Shown in pieces: positions 4,377 to 5,881 of a stretch of 5,881 nt of DNA. Source of the stretch: Candidatus Zixiibacteriota bacterium (lineage in GTDB: Bacteria > Zixibacteria > MSB-5A5 > RBG-16-43-9); assembly GCA_029858245.1 (NCBI GenBank), contig JAOUFL010000152.1, forward strand, positions 1-5,881, read 5' to 3'. Each line of letters opens with the position of its first letter. Position 1 is the stretch's first letter. A program made the position numbers and the translations under genes. A model generated the notes under the pieces. It did not search any database. It had not been told where the DNA came from and saw nothing but the letters and a program-made list of their open reading frames with translations.

Positions 4377-5648
4377 ATGACTGAGAAGATATTATTTAAA
4401 TATATCGATCAACCTGACCAGTATAAGATAGACACCTATATCAAAAATGGTGGTTATCAGGCAGTTCCCAGGGTATTAAAAGAGCTTTCTCCAGAGCAGG
4501 TTATCGATATAATCAAAAAGTCAGGCTTGAGGGGTAGAGGTGGTGCAGGTTTTCCCACCGGTATGAAATGGGGTTTTGTGCCCAAGGATTCGTCCAAACC
4601 AAGGTTTTTATTATGTAATGCCGATGAGGGTGAGCCGGGTACTTTTAAGGACCGGGAATTGATGCAGAAAGATCCCCACCAGCTACTGGAAGGAATAATC
4701 ATAAGTAGTTATGCTATTGGTGCTAACCTTTCCTTTATATATATCCGTGGGGAATTTGCTTTTGAAGCTAATAGATTAGAAGAGGCTATAAAGGAAGCTT
4801 ATAATAAGGGATTCCTGGGGAAAAATATTCTGGGTACAGGATTCGATCTCGAAATAAAAGTTCATAGAGGAGGAGGTGCCTATATCTGCGGCGAGGAAAC
4901 CTCGCTTCTCTCCTCCATAGAAGGAGTAAGACCTTTAGTAAGATTAAGACCACCATATCCTGCCATATCAGGGTGCTATGAATGCCCGAGTGCGGTGAAC
5001 AACGTGGAGACCTTATCTAATGTACCTCACATCATCATAAATGGAGCTGAATGGTATGCGGGCATCGGGACCCCCAAGAGTAAAGGGACGAAAATCTTCT
5101 GTTTGTCCGGTCAGGTAAACAAACCCGGCAATTATGAACTTCCAATGGGCACTCCTCTTAGGGAATTGATCGAGGAGTATGGTGGCGGTATAAAAAATAA
5201 TAGAAAGTTGAAAGCAGTGATACCAGGAGGTGTTTCCACTCAGGTTCTACCGGTGACTAAAGTAGATGTAAAATTAGACTTTGAATCCCTGATTGAGGCA
5301 GGCTCAATGTTAGGAAGCGGTGCAGTTATAGTTATGGATGAGAATACCTGTATGGTGGAGACTGCTTATAGACTGGTGCAATTCTTCGAGCATGAGTCCT
5401 GCGGTGAGTGCACTCCCTGCAGGGAGGGAACCTACTGGCTTTCCAGGATAATGAAAAGAATTGTGCAAGGACAGGGCAGGATGGAGGATATAGATTTACT
5501 TCTGGATTTATGTGATAATATCTTCGGGAAGACCATCTGTCCTCTGGGTGATTCTGTTACTATCCCAATAACCAGCACATTACAGCATTTCAGAGAGGAG
5601 TATGAGTATCATATCAAGAATAAAAGGTGTCCTGTAGAAAGAAAGTAA
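4377..5648 (+). CDS. nuoF: NADH-quinone oxidoreductase subunit F (51-kDa subunit, FMN and NADH site, cluster N3)
   Basis: NuoF oxidises NADH with FMN and passes electrons to the [4Fe-4S] cluster N3. The 423 residues contain the glycine-rich GRGGAGFPTG (53-62), CNADEGEPGTFKDRE (80-94), GGGAYICGEET (165-175), NNVET (208-212), and the N3 ligands Cys342, Cys345 and Cys348 in SCGECTPCREG with Cys388 in TICPLGD. The end, FREEYEYHI, is usual. Position 166 is Gly where I recall Ala in many homologues (GAGAYICGEET); this is conservative. Cys200 and Cys203 in SGCYECPS lie away from the cluster; the second is common, the first less so. There is no clear Shine-Dalgarno sequence before the ATG, which follows the nuoE stop by 3 bases, so translational coupling is likely. 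The stop codon lies inside the start of a heptanucleotide repeat. The presence of NuoF with NuoE argues for NADH as the electron donor. Confidence 0.98.
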   Translation: MTEKILFKYIDQPDQYKIDTYIKNGGYQAVPRVLKELSPEQVIDIIKKSGLRGRGGAGFPTGMKWGFVPKDSSKPRFLLCNADEGEPGTFKDRELMQKDPHQLLEGIIISSYAIGANLSFIYIRGEFAFEANRLEEAIKEAYNKGFLGKNILGTGFDLEIKVHRGGGAYICGEETSLLSSIEGVRPLVRLRPPYPAISGCYECPSAVNNVETLSNVPHIIINGAEWYAGIGTPKSKGTKIFCLSGQVNKPGNYELPMGTPLRELIEEYGGGIKNNRKLKAVIPGGVSTQVLPVTKVDVKLDFESLIEAGSMLGSGAVIVMDENTCMVETAYRLVQFFEHESCGECTPCREGTYWLSRIMKRIVQGQGRMEDIDLLLDLCDNIFGKTICPLGDSVTIPITSTLQHFREEYEYHIKNKRCPVERK

Positions 5649-5672
5649 GACGTAAGATGTGAGATGAAAAAA
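5645..5672 (+). repeat. Heptanucleotide tandem repeat at the nuoF 3' end (4 units)
   Basis: Four 7-base units start at 5645, 5652, 5659 and 5666. The first two are GTAAGAC and GTAAGAT, the same family as in the nuoC-nuoD spacer. The nuoF stop codon TAA (5646-5648) is part of the first unit. The 16 bases 5642-5657 are identical to 2551-2566. Confidence 0.65.
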
Positions 5673-5674
5673 AA

Positions 5675-5706
5675 ACTCAAAAGTTCAAAGGTTTAAAGGT
5701 TCAAAA
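5675..5706 (+). repeat. Octanucleotide tandem repeat in the nuoF-nuoG spacer (4 units)
   Basis: Directly after the heptamers come four 8-base units, of which the last three are GTTCAAAG, GTTTAAAG and GTTCAAAA; the first (ACTCAAAA) is more diverged. The change of period from 7 to 8 within one spacer is clear. No coding potential is seen. Confidence 0.6.
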
Positions 5707-5745
5707 GGAAAAAAAACAAGAAAGAAGTAAAACCTGAGAAAAAAG

Positions 5746-5881
5746 ATGGTTAGTTTAACTATAGATGATAAAATTGTTGAGGTAGAAGACGGGCAGACTA
5801 TTTTAGAAGCAGCTAAGAAGGCGGGTATAGACATTCCTACCTTTTGCTGGCACCCGAAATTGAAGATATTAGGCGGTTGCA
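5746..5881 (+). CDS. nuoG: NADH-quinone oxidoreductase subunit G (N-terminal fragment, runs off window)
   Basis: Forty-five codons of the N-terminal [2Fe-2S] ferredoxin domain are visible. MVSLTIDDKIVEVEDGQTIL is the typical beta-strand start, followed by EAAKKAGIDIPTFCWHPKLK. Cys34 in FCWHPKL and Cys45 in GGC have the 11-residue offset of the first two ligands of cluster N1b; the other two lie past the window. NuoG carries the chain of clusters from NuoF to NuoB. The position after nuoEF is the standard order. Only a weak TGAG (5735-5738) precedes the ATG, 7 bases away. The gap to nuoF is 97 bases of tandem repeats and A-rich DNA. A related NAD-dependent hydrogenase or formate dehydrogenase subunit shares this domain, but the nuoABCDEF context makes NuoG by far the best call. 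Confidence 0.9.
   Translation, partial: MVSLTIDDKIVEVEDGQTILEAAKKAGIDIPTFCWHPKLKILGGC

Noticed and set aside
4457..4702. Minus-strand open frame inside nuoF
   Set aside because: It is antisense to the FMN-binding region of NuoF; conservation explains the + strand frame only.
5645..5706. CRISPR-like array
   Set aside because: The units are 7-8 bases with no spacers between them, so they are simple tandem repeats.

Overview
The window comes from an AT-rich bacterial chromosome. It holds the promoter-proximal part of a respiratory complex I operon, nuoA-nuoB-nuoC-nuoD-nuoE-nuoF plus the first 45 codons of nuoG, all on the + strand. A divergent, partial gene for an AbfD/HpaB-type flavoprotein lies on the - strand at the left edge. 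NuoC and NuoD are separate genes, and the NADH-input module (NuoE, NuoF, NuoG) is encoded in the same run, so the enzyme is expected to oxidise NADH rather than ferredoxin or F420H2. Arginine is mostly AGA/AGG and isoleucine is often ATA. This fits a deep-branching or thermophile-like bacterium of an uncultured lineage, but the window has no reliable taxonomic marker.

Layout: 1-815 (-) is the N-terminal 271 residues of a 4-hydroxybutyryl-CoA dehydratase-like protein. 816-1121 is the divergent control region. It carries a strong-looking sigma70-type promoter for nuo (1034-1062), a Rex-like operator over the -10 box (1053-1070), further inverted repeats, and a 10-bp hairpin in the predicted 5' leader (1076-1099). 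1122-2479 is nuoABC, tightly packed. 2480-2667 is a purine-rich spacer with heptanucleotide tandem repeats and a two-state inverted repeat. 2668-3858 is nuoD. 3859-3905 is a short spacer, again with a 7-bp periodic repeat. 3906-5648 is nuoEF. 5649-5745 is a third repeat-filled spacer. 5746-5881 is the start of nuoG.

How it works together: NuoF takes electrons from NADH onto FMN. They pass through iron-sulfur clusters in NuoF and NuoG to cluster N2 in NuoB, and reach quinone in the NuoB/NuoD pocket; NuoE holds the side cluster N1a. NuoC helps join the arm, and NuoA is the first membrane subunit. The remaining membrane subunits must lie downstream or elsewhere. All cofactor ligands visible in NuoB, NuoE and NuoF are present, so this looks like a working complex I. 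The Rex-like site suggests control by the NADH/NAD+ ratio.

The most unusual features are the degenerate 7-bp repeats in all three larger gaps inside the operon, the mutually exclusive RNA foldings upstream of nuoD, and the altered active-site positions of the AbfD-like protein.
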